Of a DNA stretch of 64,000 nucleotides, positions 10,299 to 21,104 are shown piece by piece. The translations under genes and the position numbers were made by a program. Numbering within the stretch: position 1 is the first letter of the stretch; each line of letters opens with the position of its first letter. The notes below the pieces were generated by a model. It was not told the origin of the DNA, ran no database searches, and worked only from the letters and a program-made list of their open reading frames with translations. This DNA comes from Sarcomyxa edulis (taxonomy: Eukaryota > Basidiomycota > Agaricomycetes > Agaricales > Mycenaceae), in contig QUOL01000001.1 in assembly GCA_009761415.1 (NCBI GenBank), positions 1,674,001 through 1,738,000 on the forward strand, written 5' to 3'.

Positions 10299-12753
10299 AT
10301 GTCCGACGTGTTATCTTCCAACAACGAAAGTCCAAAATCGCACGTCTTCCGACGAACGTCGCTGTTGTCATCACATCATACTGGCACAGTTGACGACACG
10401 GTGATTTCGAATCAGCAGTATCTGTATCCTGGAGATCTACGTGTAAGCACGCCCAGTTGGGGTAATTCTTTGAGACAGACGAGTTCAATGATCGATTTGG
10501 ACGAGGAATTTGCGTCTGCTGTAAATCGTGCTAGAGGAGCGCATCCTGGACTTGGATTTGCGCAAAGTGTAGTTCTAGGTGTCGGATCTCCGGTTCCTGT
10601 GTCCAGTGGTCTTTCTCTTGGAGCGGACGTCTTTGTTACACCACCACCTAGTAGTGTGGGGAGAGATAGCGATAGGTTGAGAGCTCCGAGGGGGAGTGCC
10701 TCTACGTCGTCCATCTCTGATGAAGCTTTCTTTTCTGCTGGCTCGGGGTCAGGAACGAGCAGTACAAATCTCTCGTCGTTTTACTCTCAAACATCTTTCA
10801 CACGGGATAGGACAACGACTGGGTTGATAAACGATGAGACGGTCGGATTCGCTTCTGGCGGATTCAGCACACAGATTGCTCCTTCCACTTTGTCAATCAG
10901 GCGTACGGAATCTGCGTATTTCCTAGGTGATTCTCATGATTCTGGTCCAGGATCCGGATCGTACACACCTTCATCGACATCACCCTCTCGTACAACGCTG
11001 TCCAGAACAGGAGGTGTACGCCAGAGAATGGGTAGAGCGTCTTCCAGGTCTCTATCGTCCTTGATATGGTTCTAGCACAGATGAGTCATCAGACAAAGAG
11101 AATTCGGGGAGCTACACTCATTCTCTGGAGGACTTGACACCCTCCGGCGGAACGCGTTGACAAAACTGGTCATGATGTTTGTCATTCATCTGACCTCTTT
11201 GATTTCACTCCCTATACGTATACTACTACGACGCACCCCACTTCTAACACTCCTGTTCCTCCCTCGTATTCATCGTCGTCTGGTCGAAGCAACTCCGACA
11301 AAGCGTTCGTCACAGCATCACAAGGCAGCTCAGACTATGTAACGGCCCATCTACTTCGTATGAATGGTTGCCCACCCCACGATCCCTTCTGATTCAGAAT
11401 ATAGCACTGCAGAGAAAGCACCGTCTACAGAGTATGTGACGGCTTCGGAACCACCTACGGATTCGGAGTATATCACGGCAGAGTTGTGTCCCACCGAGCC
11501 ATTTACGGAGTACGCGACGGCAGAGCCTCAAGATATACCGTCTATCCCTACAACGCCTCGCATTTCCGAATCTGAAATCGAGATAGAGCAAGACCTGGAG
11601 GAAGAAGAAAGGGAAGAAGACGAAGAGACAAAAAGTATAGGGCGAGTTCCATCAATTATCGGCAGTATCCCATCAGCTTGGTCGGAATTGGACCTTTTCG
11701 GGCCCGTGAGCGATCGTTATGTATCCCCTCAAAATATTCCGTTACCTCTAGCGGAGACCTCATCGTATGACGAGTCCGAGTCCGGATCAATCATTAGTTC
11801 ATCTCCAACACCGTCGTCTGACGAGATATCAGACGTTCCGACGCCAACCTCAATCCTCACCCTTTCAGTGGAGGAGAGCCCAGATGAGTTGGTAACGCGT
11901 ACAGAGGCTGCGTCCACAGAACCGCACCTACCTACGTCGCTTTCGACTCCCACGGAATCCTCTCTGACTTCTACGACAGTCAGTAATCTCAGTCCTTCAA
12001 GCACTTATCCACCTTCGCCCCCAGGTCCTCTCCCTACCTGGGGACAGGAAATTAACCTATCTTATGAATCCTCACAGCTGGGTCCATTACCATTTGTTTG
12101 GTCTCTTGCGTTGCAGGAGGGGCTTGAGACCTCATTCGACACTTCCTTGTTGAGGCCAAGTGGAGCCTCGTTGTTGTCGTCGTTAGATCTAACATCATCA
12201 ATTCCTTCGCCTTGTGTTCCAACGCCTTCGAGTATCAGTCCTTCCACCATTTCTTTGACGTCGTCCTCTTCATTCGAAAGGACGCCTTCTATTGTATCTC
12301 AGGCCTCCATCAGCTCTGACATACTTGATTCTCGGTCGCTCATCGAAGAACCTTTCCTGGGTGAAGAGCCTTTGACTGAGCCTTCCCTCCTTAGTACTAC
12401 ACCTCGTCCAGAGAGTTATCGGCGATCGGTCAGCAGGTTCCCATTTTCTGTTATCATATACCTAAATGCTGACAAATCTCTCTATAGCTAAACGCGCTGC
12501 TACAAACTACTTTTCTAGAGGAGGTGTGTTTTTCTTCATCGTGTATTGTGTTTCTCGTGGTGACCCTGTCATTTTTTACCTCTAGATTGTGATGGCGGTA
12601 TATTCACCAGCTTTCGATAAAACTCAATCGACATTCCGTCCCATGCCCGACGATTTAGTCGAGGCGAATTTCGAGCGAGAGGTCGAGCGAGTACCCGACT
12701 TCGACCAGCGAACGGGAAAGCTACCGCCCAAGAAGGCCCAGGAGGAAGTTTAA
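10299..12753 (+). pseudogene. decayed Ser/Thr-rich protein with [S/T]EYxTA repeats
   Basis: Two long frames, 10299-11075 and 11364-12491, encode very Ser/Thr/Pro-rich sequence of the same character. Between them coding-like sequence continues in shifted frames: STDESSDKENSGSY after 11,070, DFTPYTYTTTTHP after 11,160, then SYEWLPTP before 11,390. At least three frame changes occur in about 320 bases, too close for introns. The part after 11,330 carries degenerate five-residue repeats SDYVTA, SEYSTAE, TEYVTASE, SEYITAE and TEYATAE, followed by an acidic run. A further exon-like segment (about 12,586-12,753) ends at TAA. Possible upstream exons near 10,053-10,187 do not join in phase. No family was recognised. 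Sequencing errors could imitate such frameshifts. Confidence 0.45.
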
Positions 12754-13458
12754 AACATGCTTCTTCTTGGTCTTGCAGACACAAAAGTTGGGATCTATTC
12801 AAACTTTCACGACATCTGCGTTTATACCTACGGCTACGAAGATCTCCGCACCCTGCGCATCACAGACATGTTCGTCATCATACTTTTTGCATCTTCAGTG
12901 TTGACTCTGATTTCCTGGCTATCTCGCAGCGGTTCAACTCTAAACTCAGGCAAGACTAGGCTTCATCTCAAACCCAAAGTCTTTGCGAACGACAGCCGGG
13001 AGTATTCCCGTTATTATCGTCCTCGCTGCATGGAACCTATAAACAGTGAGACCATCATGTCTGGGCGGTTTGCTCCCGGGCCGCATCGAGACAAATCACT
13101 CTCCGAGTTTGTCCTAGACAGCTTAGTCGTTGCTGGTCAAGGACATCGGGGTATTTTGCTTGGCGAATACAACACATAGCTGGCAGACCGAGATGTACAA
13201 CAACGAGCCTCATCTCCTACGGCCTTCTCAAGAGGCAAAAAACACGGTGTGGCAATAAAGGAACGGAGCCAAGACCAATCCCTCCTGTTTTGCGAGCGGT
13301 GCGTAGTGTCCTGACTCCTCATTTCATTAATTCTGCACAACCGCTCATCATTATTGAATTTCCAGACTTCAGGGATAGTGGTACGCATTCGTTTCCACTC
13401 GGTTTCGACGCGTGTAAGGTCAAGGTCAGGACACCGACGAGTCTGGCAAAAATCGCTG
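12754..13458. other. no confident gene; one open frame of 140 codons
   Basis: A frame at 12757-13179 (+) is open and includes a hydrophobic stretch (MFVIILFASSVLTLISWL), which would fit one membrane span, but it lacks recognisable neighbours or family and may be part of the decayed gene before it. Confidence 0.25.
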
Positions 13459-13710
13459 AGCGACTAGTGCAGCGTGTTGCGGTCCGCGGAGGCTGTGTTG
13501 CGGAGGTGGCAGTGCCAGATTTTGCCAAAAAGGTTTCACGGGCCTCACTGGGACTTAACTAAGATTTCGTAAGCTGATGGAATACCACAGTCGTACGGAT
13601 GTATAGTGATACAGAGGCCATGTGGTGTCAGACCGTAGAGGAAATCGTTTCTCGTTGAGGGAGCCCAACGTCGAGGAGGAAGGAGGCCCGGGATGTCGCG
13701 GTGGCAGTGC
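13459..13710 (+). repeat. direct duplication, copy 1
   Basis: Matches 13989-14223. The 3' 160 bases (from GGACTTAACTAAG) differ from copy 2 by about one substitution and one single-base indel. The 5' part is more diverged and holds an extra segment. Confidence 0.8.
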
Positions 13711-13988
13711 GTTGGAAGCAATCCCGACCCGCACCCGATCCTGATAAATTGCCAGATAACTGGGCTCCACAGGTGAGTCAGAGTGAGAAGCCAGCCAAGA
13801 TTCAAGAAAATTGCTTGAGAGTGCCGTGTCACTGCCAGGGTAGAGCGAGAATTCCCACCCCCTTAGATTTGACGGACTCAAGTGCTTGGGTCGTCACGTC
13901 GTGTATCTTATAAGAAGGAACAAGATGAACGAGGCCTGCCTTATGGAAGTTTGTAACGAGAAGATAGGCATTGACGCGTTGAACGTTC

Positions 13989-14223
13989 AGCGACGAGTGC
14001 AGTGTGTTGCGGAGGTGGCAGTGCCAGATTTTGCCAAAAAGGGTATATTTCTCGGGCCTCACTAGGACTTAACTAAGATTTCGTAAGCTTATGGAATACC
14101 ACAGTCGTACGGATGTATAGTGATACAGAGGCCATGTGGTGTCAGACCGTAGAGGAAATCGTTTCTCGTTGAGGGAGCCCAACGTCGAGGAGGAGGAGGC
14201 CCGGGATGTCGCGGTGGCAGTGC
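13989..14223 (+). repeat. direct duplication, copy 2
   Basis: Second copy of 13459-13710, about 280 bases downstream in the same orientation. No terminal repeats or transposase mark it as a transposon, so a segmental duplication or unequal exchange is likely. Confidence 0.8.
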
Positions 14224-14244
14224 CTCGGAAGCGATCTCGGCACT

Positions 14245-14375
14245 CGACTATGGTTCGCTACACAGTGTGACCATGGTTGGCCTGTGGTGCGCTATGGTCA
14301 GGCTATGGTGCGCTACCCTCAGACTATAGTCCGCTACGGTCAGTAATGGTGACTATGGTTCGGTCACGACTCAAT
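14245..14375. repeat. imperfect tandem repeat of CTATGGTnCGCTA-type units
   Basis: CTATGGT or close variants, often followed by CGCTA, occur about six times (for example CTATGGTTCGCTA and CTATGGTGCGCTA), spaced about 10-25 bases apart. It looks like a degenerate minisatellite. Confidence 0.5.
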
Positions 14376-14948
14376 AGACCGGACTCTAAACACCAGTCAT
14401 TTGAACGCGTACACAGATGTCGTACCTCACGAATGAGTAGAAAAAGGGCATAGAGAAGTAAAATGTAGCAGTTTCTCAACTTAGGTCTTGCCAGTGATGC
14501 TATGGACTTCGGCAGGGAGAATTGCTTGATCTCCTTTGTAGAGTACTAGTTCAGAGTAAGACTTCGAAAAATGCCCAAAACTTCGGTTTGATTGTTGAAA
14601 ACCATAGAAAACTTCCGAGTATGACTGCGGTTTGGTGCGATTCTTGGCTGTTCCGAGTTCGACTGAAAATAAACACCGAAAAATAAATTCATAACCGCGA
14701 CCGACGTGCTCGTCAACGTACACGAGACGACCGACGTGCACCAAGTTGAAAGTTTTGAAAGGCTAAGTCCATTGGCCTTTGTCATTGTTGATGTCAAGAT
14801 GGACCGCATGGAAGTAACTGCATGTGGATCATGTCTATTCTAGATTTGTAAGTCTCATAGAAGTCTTAGATAACTTATCGCAGTACTGAAGAATCCTGAC
14901 TCGATTAGTATACCTCTCTCCGCACATTCTTCTTTGCAGAGGCACGGG
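14376..14948. other. upstream region of the amino acid transporter gene
   Basis: About 570 bp without a convincing gene. TTCTTCTTTGCAG just before 14936 looks like a splice acceptor, so the transporter mRNA may have a 5' untranslated intron ending here. Confidence 0.35.
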
Positions 14949-16924
14949 ATGCTCGAACCTCGCGTCAAAGAGAGGACCCTAACCTGCGAGGATCAGCTCT
15001 CTGCTTTACCCGAAGTCAAACACTTAGAGGAAGGTCCTTCGGCCGTGTCCGACGTGGATGTCTTCATTGAAAGCAACGACCACGACATCCATTATAAGAC
15101 CTTGAGCTGGCAGGTTTGCTATTATCTGAACTCGTCTTGTCTAGCCTCGACTCTCACCCCTCACACTGCGCAGTTTGTAGCCTTGTTAATGATTGCTGAG
15201 ATTGTCAGTAATGGCATGCTATCCCTGCCCTCTGCTCTGGCGGGTGTTGGTGAGAGATATTCCGTGTTCATTGAGTCAACTACATGACACTATCTTCGAG
15301 TATACAGGTCTTGTGCCGGCCGTGATCCTCATCGTATTCTTGGGTATATTTGGACTGTTCACGGCAAAACTATTGATCGACTTCAAGCTGAACCATCCTA
15401 ATGTTCATAACATGTAGGCTGTCTTTCAGTGACCATCTAATTAGGTTTCTTGACATAATCATAGGGGTGATGCTGGATATATTCTTGGTGGACCTTTTGC
15501 ACGGGAGCTTCTGTCGTTGGGTACAATCATTTTTGCAATCTTTGGAACGGTCTGAATCATAGTTCTACATTGACATTGAGTGCTATGCTGATATTTCACA
15601 CGCAGGGATCTGAGCTCCTATCGGGTCAACAAGCCCTTTCTACGCTATCCGATGACGGCTTGTGCACTATGCTTCTTGTTCTGATCTTCGCAGCCGCAAC
15701 TTTTCTTGTTGCGATTCCTCGTACTTTGGATAATGTCAGCTGGCTAGGTCTTTTTAGTGTTGTTCTCATCACCTTTTCCGGCTTTCTGGCCATGATTGGG
15801 GCTGGAATCAATCCGACACCAAGGCGATCCATCAATGCCACAATTACTACAACATTTTATGACGCATTCTTAGCTATCACCAATCCCGTACGTCTTATAC
15901 AATTATCCCTGACTCACATTCCTCACCGTCAACGGTATAGGTTTTTGCATATGCTGGTAAGAGGTCGTCGCTAGTCCGAATTATACGCCTCTGCTGATGA
16001 TGCGTGTCAGGCCACTTCATGTATGGCCAAGTTTGGGACTGAGTTTACCCGACAACTTACAGATGCCTAGGTTCTTCATTCTGATCTCCGAGATGCGTCG
16101 TCCGGAAGACGCCATGAAGGTTTGTGTATCATCAAATATATATACCTTCTCACATCCTTTGTCAGGCAGCTTGGTGTTTACAAGGTTTCAGCACCATTTT
16201 CTATGTCGTTTTCAGTGTAGTGATATATGGCGAGTCCTCTTTCAACACCAGTCTATATTGGGTTGCATCTGATCTGTTATAGTCTATATTGGAAATACGG
16301 TGGAATCCCCTGCTCTTCTCTCGTTGCCTCCTGTATGGGCCAAATCGGCGTTCGGCGTTGCGCTATTAAACTTTTTGATGTGTGCTGTTCCGATTCCTGT
16401 GTTTTCCGCTTGCTTTCATTGAATCTCATTTGCAGCGCCGGTGGCTTGTACTCCCATACAGCCGCAAAACTTCTTTTCGTCCGCTTCTTCCGTCACACAC
16501 GGCACATGTATACTCACACACTACTAGGTTGGACGGTATGGGCTTTCCTCTGTTTTTCGGCCGTCACAACTGCATTTGTGCTAGCCATTGCAGTCCCCAT
16601 ATTCTCCGACTTGATTGGAATTGCAGCAGCTCTATTTGCCGCGTGGTATACATATGGTCTAGCTGGTTTTTTCTGGCTACATGATGTATATCATTTGAAG
16701 GGTGGGGTTCAAGCATTGCGAAAGAGGCCAGTTGGGACGATACTAGCTGCTCTGACTATTATGGCCGGTGCATTTATTTGCGTTGCGGGCTCATATGTCA
16801 GTATCAAGGTATGTCTGACATCCTATAGTCAGTGCGATACACATTGATAGTCCATAATCTGATCCCGAAGCTCATCGTGGAAGCGTACAAAGATGGTCTG
16901 GTTGGAAGACCCTTTACTTGCTGA
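14949..16924 (+). CDS. AAAP-family amino acid transporter (fungal neutral amino acid permease type)
   Basis: Twelve exons join in phase to 458 residues: 14949-15113, 15174-15249, 15308-15413, 15465-15549, 15606-15887, 15941-15956, 16011-16020, 16071-16119, 16166-16229, 16283-16379, 16436-16808 and 16871-16924. The product has an acidic hydrophilic N-terminus and about eleven hydrophobic spans, with family motifs NGMLSLPSALAGVG (first span), AGHFMFFILISEMRRPEDAM, VYIGNTVESPALLSLPP and IAGGLYSHTAAKL. Such proteins carry amino acids across the plasma or vacuolar membrane with protons. Exon 7 is only 10 bases, and the intron after exon 9 appears to start GC rather than GT. The frame is uninterrupted, so it is a live gene inside a decayed region. 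Confidence 0.9.
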
Positions 16925-17358
16925 GGAATAGTTATCTAGAGATCACTGTGTTTTGTGTGCATGATGTGTCACATAGATTAAGAACACAAGCGGCGTGTCG
17001 CGAACTAAGTAACGTGACTGTGACTGGTCCTGTCCGTGACGAGCTGCCCGAGGGCCGACTCAGATTCAATTTTGTCCAACGTAGCCCCCAACTCAACAAA
17101 TCAAACAAACACCTATCGCCGCTCACACTAATACTGCGGCCATTTAGGCTGATTGCGGCGGACTATTGCGACCTTCACTTATATCGTAGTCCTGGATGAC
17201 ACGTCACGGTCTCGCTCCAATCTTCAAACGAAAACGTCGCTTTTCTCAGCATCAGCTTGACACTTTGGCAAGTCGACGACTCGAATCCTTCTGGGTACTC
17301 AATAGATGGGTTTCTCCCACTGAGAAACCTCTCTTAGCTGCCCCATAATCGTAGTGAA
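16925..17358. other. intergenic, nothing recognised
   Basis: About 430 bp between the transporter stop and the left end of the MITE. No coding frame is supported. Confidence 0.4.
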
Positions 17359-17360
17359 TA

Positions 17361-17800
17361 CAGTTGATTTGATCATAATGCATAACGTGGTATTGCATAA
17401 ATCTCATAGTGCATAGGGTTTGGCAGGGGACCATGTTGGGACGCAGGTAAAATCTCAGAAAATGCATAATGCATAATGCATAGGGTCTCCGGCCCTCTGG
17501 TAGCAGGGATATGCAATACAAGATGGTATTTGGCCCGGATGTCTCGGTTGCATTGCACTGATTTGGAGGTCTGGGCAAGGGAAAAGTGACAAAAAGTAGC
17601 AAAAAGGAGTGCTGGTGGATGAAAACCCTAATTTTGGTGAGATGTGTCTCCTTTGGGCGGACTCCGGCCTCAATCATGGTCACGTCTTGGGCGAGTGTCA
17701 CTCAAGTCACGCACCTGTGACCAGGTGCATAGTGCATAAACTTCATAATGCATAGCCCAGAAGGGGTCACTGGCTGTATGCATTATGATCAAATCAACTG
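17361..17800. mobile_element. Tc1/mariner-like MITE, 440 bp
   Basis: The ends are a perfect 24-bp inverted repeat: CAGTTGATTTGATCATAATG... at 17361-17384 and its reverse complement at 17777-17800. Each end is bordered by TA (17359-17360 and 17801-17802), the target duplicated by Tc1/mariner transposases, and the CAGT start is typical of that superfamily. Counting the TA and one further symmetric base, the perfect inverted repeat is 27 bp. The interior has no transposase but holds many GCATAATGCATA and GTGCATA words on both sides, suggesting longer, decayed sub-terminal repeats. It would be a non-autonomous element moved by an enzyme encoded elsewhere. Confidence 0.75.
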
Positions 17801-17802
17801 TA

Positions 17803-18408
17803 TCATCGAGAACGGCTGCTTCGTAAAGATTCGGAATGAATCCTAATGGCCCTGCCAACGTCACAGACAGTGTCTTTGAACCCCCTGTGAGTTTTTTCGG
17901 CCCAATCGCATGATTACCCGGGACTCAGATCTTTTTTAGTCTACTTCCAGCGAGTTGTAACACTGAACGCAGAACAGGGAGTCTAAACTCGAGAACTCAA
18001 TAAGGCTAGTCTGCTTTTTGACGCGAGGGGCTTGTCGATAGGTGGTTTTTAATCGGAGCTTGAAATGCCTAAATCCATTACAAGTCGTTGAATTGAATTG
18101 AACAAAAATTGAATACCTTTTCGCGTTACAATTGCAAGTAATGAAGTTATTGAAATTCTTTTTTCCCCTTCTCACTGTCCTCCTCAATGCCAAACGTGAA
18201 CCCATCCAACTTCTGATGCAGATATCTAAGTCAGTGAGTCTCCCTACACCGATCAAAAAAGTAAATCTCGCTATCACCACACACTCCCGAGAGCTCGACA
18301 GCTCGAGCTCAAATCAATCCCAAAAGCTTTTGGACTCTAGGCGGCGAATTTCTTCCCAAAATTTTCACGGTCCCTTGGAGAAACTCAGAAGGCAGATCAT
18401 AGAGACGT
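17803..18408. other. no confident gene
   Basis: About 600 bp. A 132-codon frame starts at 18132 but its sequence switches coding character near 18,400. Nothing was recognised. Confidence 0.3.
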
Positions 18409-19559
18409 TCCCAATTTCCCGCGGGACGCAAGGCTGTCAATGCGAACGAGATCGTCGAGTTTATGTACCCAAGCAAAGACAGTGTTCTCAAGGCCGCTCG
18501 CACTATTACAGTGGATCACCTGGACCATGAGTAAATGAGGTACGATGCGATTTTCTTATGGCACGTTGGCAGCTCGAGGAATGGGCCACTCAATCAGTCG
18601 GGACCATTGTCGACAAAGAGGCAGCCGAAATATCTAGGAATGGTAGTGGGTTTTACTTTTCGGCTACCCAAACTACGTGGATGTTTCTGCGCGACTTCTC
18701 GTTTGTTTCTTTGATAGCCGTCGAGCAAGAACAGGGACTTACTCTTCGTCTCCTGCTGCTATTCCCGCGTCTAAAAACCCAAAGAGCATGTTTTCCTCCG
18801 ATGTCCTCGGGAGAGACGACTCTTCAACGATACCGTCTTATGCTGCCTATCCTTTGGGCCCTGTTGTCACAGGTTCTAGCCATAACCGACAGGATTCCTT
18901 CAGTGTAAGCTTCCCATTCTCTCCATGTGATGTATTTTACTCATATTTTACTCTCAGATCTTCTAAGGCTTCGTATAGCAGAACGCAACATGCTGTTCTG
19001 ATTTATACGCAAGCTTGTTGGGGTCTGGTTCCTTCCAATAGCACACAAAACGAGATCGTCAATACTTACAGATGCCTTTTGCACCCAAAGACGAATCTCC
19101 TAACGCACCTTTGTCTTATACATCCTCTCTTCAAAATATGGAATATTTGGTTTCTCTCCTGATATATGTCAGCCGTATGCAACGTACGTGAGACTCGGAC
19201 TCCAAGGACTTGGGGCAGAGACAGCGCGACGATGTTGGCCGGTCTTTCGAGACCTTGAGTCGATGTACAGCGAAAATCCGGCTTCTTAAACCAGTTAGTT
19301 GGAGAGGGAATAGATCACATTACAGCATGATGAATCAGCGAATACTTAGGGAGATTATCGTAGAATTACGCGCAGGTAGGAGAGATGTCATTGAGCGCCT
19401 ATTGACTTTTGTGTACGCGATTTGAGAGCGCTCGTGATTTGCCGGCTTGCCGAGCGGAGATTGAAACGAGCTATCGACAAGGACCCGGATGAAAAAGCAG
19501 ACGTCAAACAAGAATATCCCGAGGCACGAGGGTTGAACGAATTGTTTACTCTGCTTTAA
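18409..19559 (+). pseudogene. decayed unrecognised gene
   Basis: Coding-like segments succeed each other on the plus strand in changing frames: AVNANEIVEFMYPSKDSVLK (about 18,430-18,530), QLEEWATQSVGTIVDKEAAE (about 18,565-18,700), PSYAAYPLGPVVTGSS (about 18,700-18,905), MEYLVSLLIYVSRMQR (about 19,075-19,180) and, one frame off, YVRLGLQGLGAETARRCW, then KDPDEKADVKQEYPEARG to a stop near 19,558. Some joins can be introns, but the change near 19,180 has no room for one and several stops interrupt the rest. I do not recognise the family. Confidence 0.35.
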
Positions 19560-20440
19560 GGAGACTAAATAAGGCGCTCACGAGAAGATCACAACGAACG
19601 ATTCACGACCCTTTTGGACGACCATAACATACGCGTTGCAGGTAACTCTGGAGGTGATAAGGAGGACGAGAAGTCCCGGCGCCCTTCTTGCGGCGGTTGG
19701 AATGAAGCTAGAACCGGACAAAATGGGAGGAATCGATGACATCGTGAGTGTTCGGAATTCAGAAACAATCCGCTGAAATTTCTCAGTTGGACATATGCAA
19801 TGCGTAGACACCCGATAGCCCTCTGTGATATTTGCGACGTACACCCAGGATGATCTACAAGCGAAGATTTTCTGCACGTCGATCCTGCTGCTCATTTTCA
19901 AAGGCTAGACAATGACAATCTCGGTCAACTTATATTCTCACTGCACTTGTCATATCCCGAAATTGGCTTATTCCTGACGTGGCTCCCGACTGGTTGTCAT
20001 GGCGCTAAGTGGTAAACTTGGCTCATTCGTGCTGACTGAGTCCTGTCTAAAGAAAGAAGAGAGATCAGGAGCTCATCAGGTTTGCTGGATGCCGTATGCC
20101 CAAATGAGCCCTTCTGATCAAGATTCCATTGCAGACTGTCACATCTAAATGGATGCATACAAGCCACTACCGACCATGTCCCCGTACTTTTCGCCCACTG
20201 GCATTGCTATAAAGTTGAAGCTGCGATGGGCGGAGGCTAATTAATTGAGGCCTCGAATTGAACCCCACTTTTCCCTCAATTATAGCAGCGGCATCGTATT
20301 TTTGCAATTGCGAGTGCCCCTGGCGACATGCGTATGGAATCTCCCACTGCGCGTTGTAACGCTCAAACATGTGAGCATTCGTGTTTGACCCTTCAGTCTT
20401 GACGATGCACAGTTTATATCCACCTTGACCAGTAACCTCA
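19560..20440. other. no gene recognised
   Basis: About 880 bp with only short frames on both strands. It separates the decayed left part of the window from the gene-dense right part. Confidence 0.4.
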
Positions 20441-20865
20441 ATGTTTTCAGATTCTCGAACCTCTCTTCCTGATCCTCAGCGCGTGCTTCGTAGGGCTCTG
20501 GAGTTGGCGCAGGAAGCCGTACAGTTCGACAACTCCAAAGATCCGCACAATGCAGTCCTCGCGTACGGAGAAAGTATTGCACTTCTGGAACATGTATTGG
20601 AGCTGCTCCGAGACGAAGATTGCACGCTCAAAGGATACAGGACATTGGAGTCTAGTGATACGTCACGAGATAGTCTAGATGAATCAAGACGAGTGAAGAC
20701 TATCGTGAGTTCAAGCAAGTAAACTCGTATGTCCCTACTGAATCAACGTTCCTGGCATGATAGCGCGACACATACGTAGAACGTATGAATCTACTCAAAA
20801 GAGCATACCGCATACCTTCAGCCTCACATCATCCACCCATCCTTGATCGAAACGCATCTTATTAG
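20441..20865 (+). CDS. small MIT-domain protein
   Basis: Two exons, 20441-20704 and 20764-20865, join in phase (GTGAGT donor) to 121 residues. Residues about 13-105 form a predicted three-helix bundle with the heptad pattern of microtubule-interacting-and-transport domains: RALELAQEAVQFDNSKD, AVLAYGESIALLEHVLELL, then DTYVERMNLLKRAY after the intron. MIT domains bind C-terminal tails of ESCRT-III proteins and occur in Vps4, spastin and other endosomal proteins. No ATPase or other domain follows before the stop, so this is either a stand-alone MIT adaptor or a copy that lost its C-terminal part. The third helix is separated from the second by a polar insertion. Confidence 0.65.
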
Positions 20866-21104
20866 CGTTGGAATTTGTGATATTGTAAGTGTCAACGGCA
20901 TGTTTACATATTCTCAGAATAACATAAATGAAAGTCGTCGACAGCGCTCAACGTGCCGTGTATCATATCTGTACCTTTCCGTACCTAGAATCTTCGAAGC
21001 GTCATCCACGTCGAGGTTCAAATTAATATTATTTGAAATTGCTGGATCTGTCGTCGAGCACGACCTACAGAATAGAGATCGTTTGATCACTGCTATCGCT
21101 GTGA

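Noticed and set aside
17373..17700. Frames rich in Met-His-Tyr on the minus strand
   Set aside because: They arise from the GCATAATGCAT words of the MITE.
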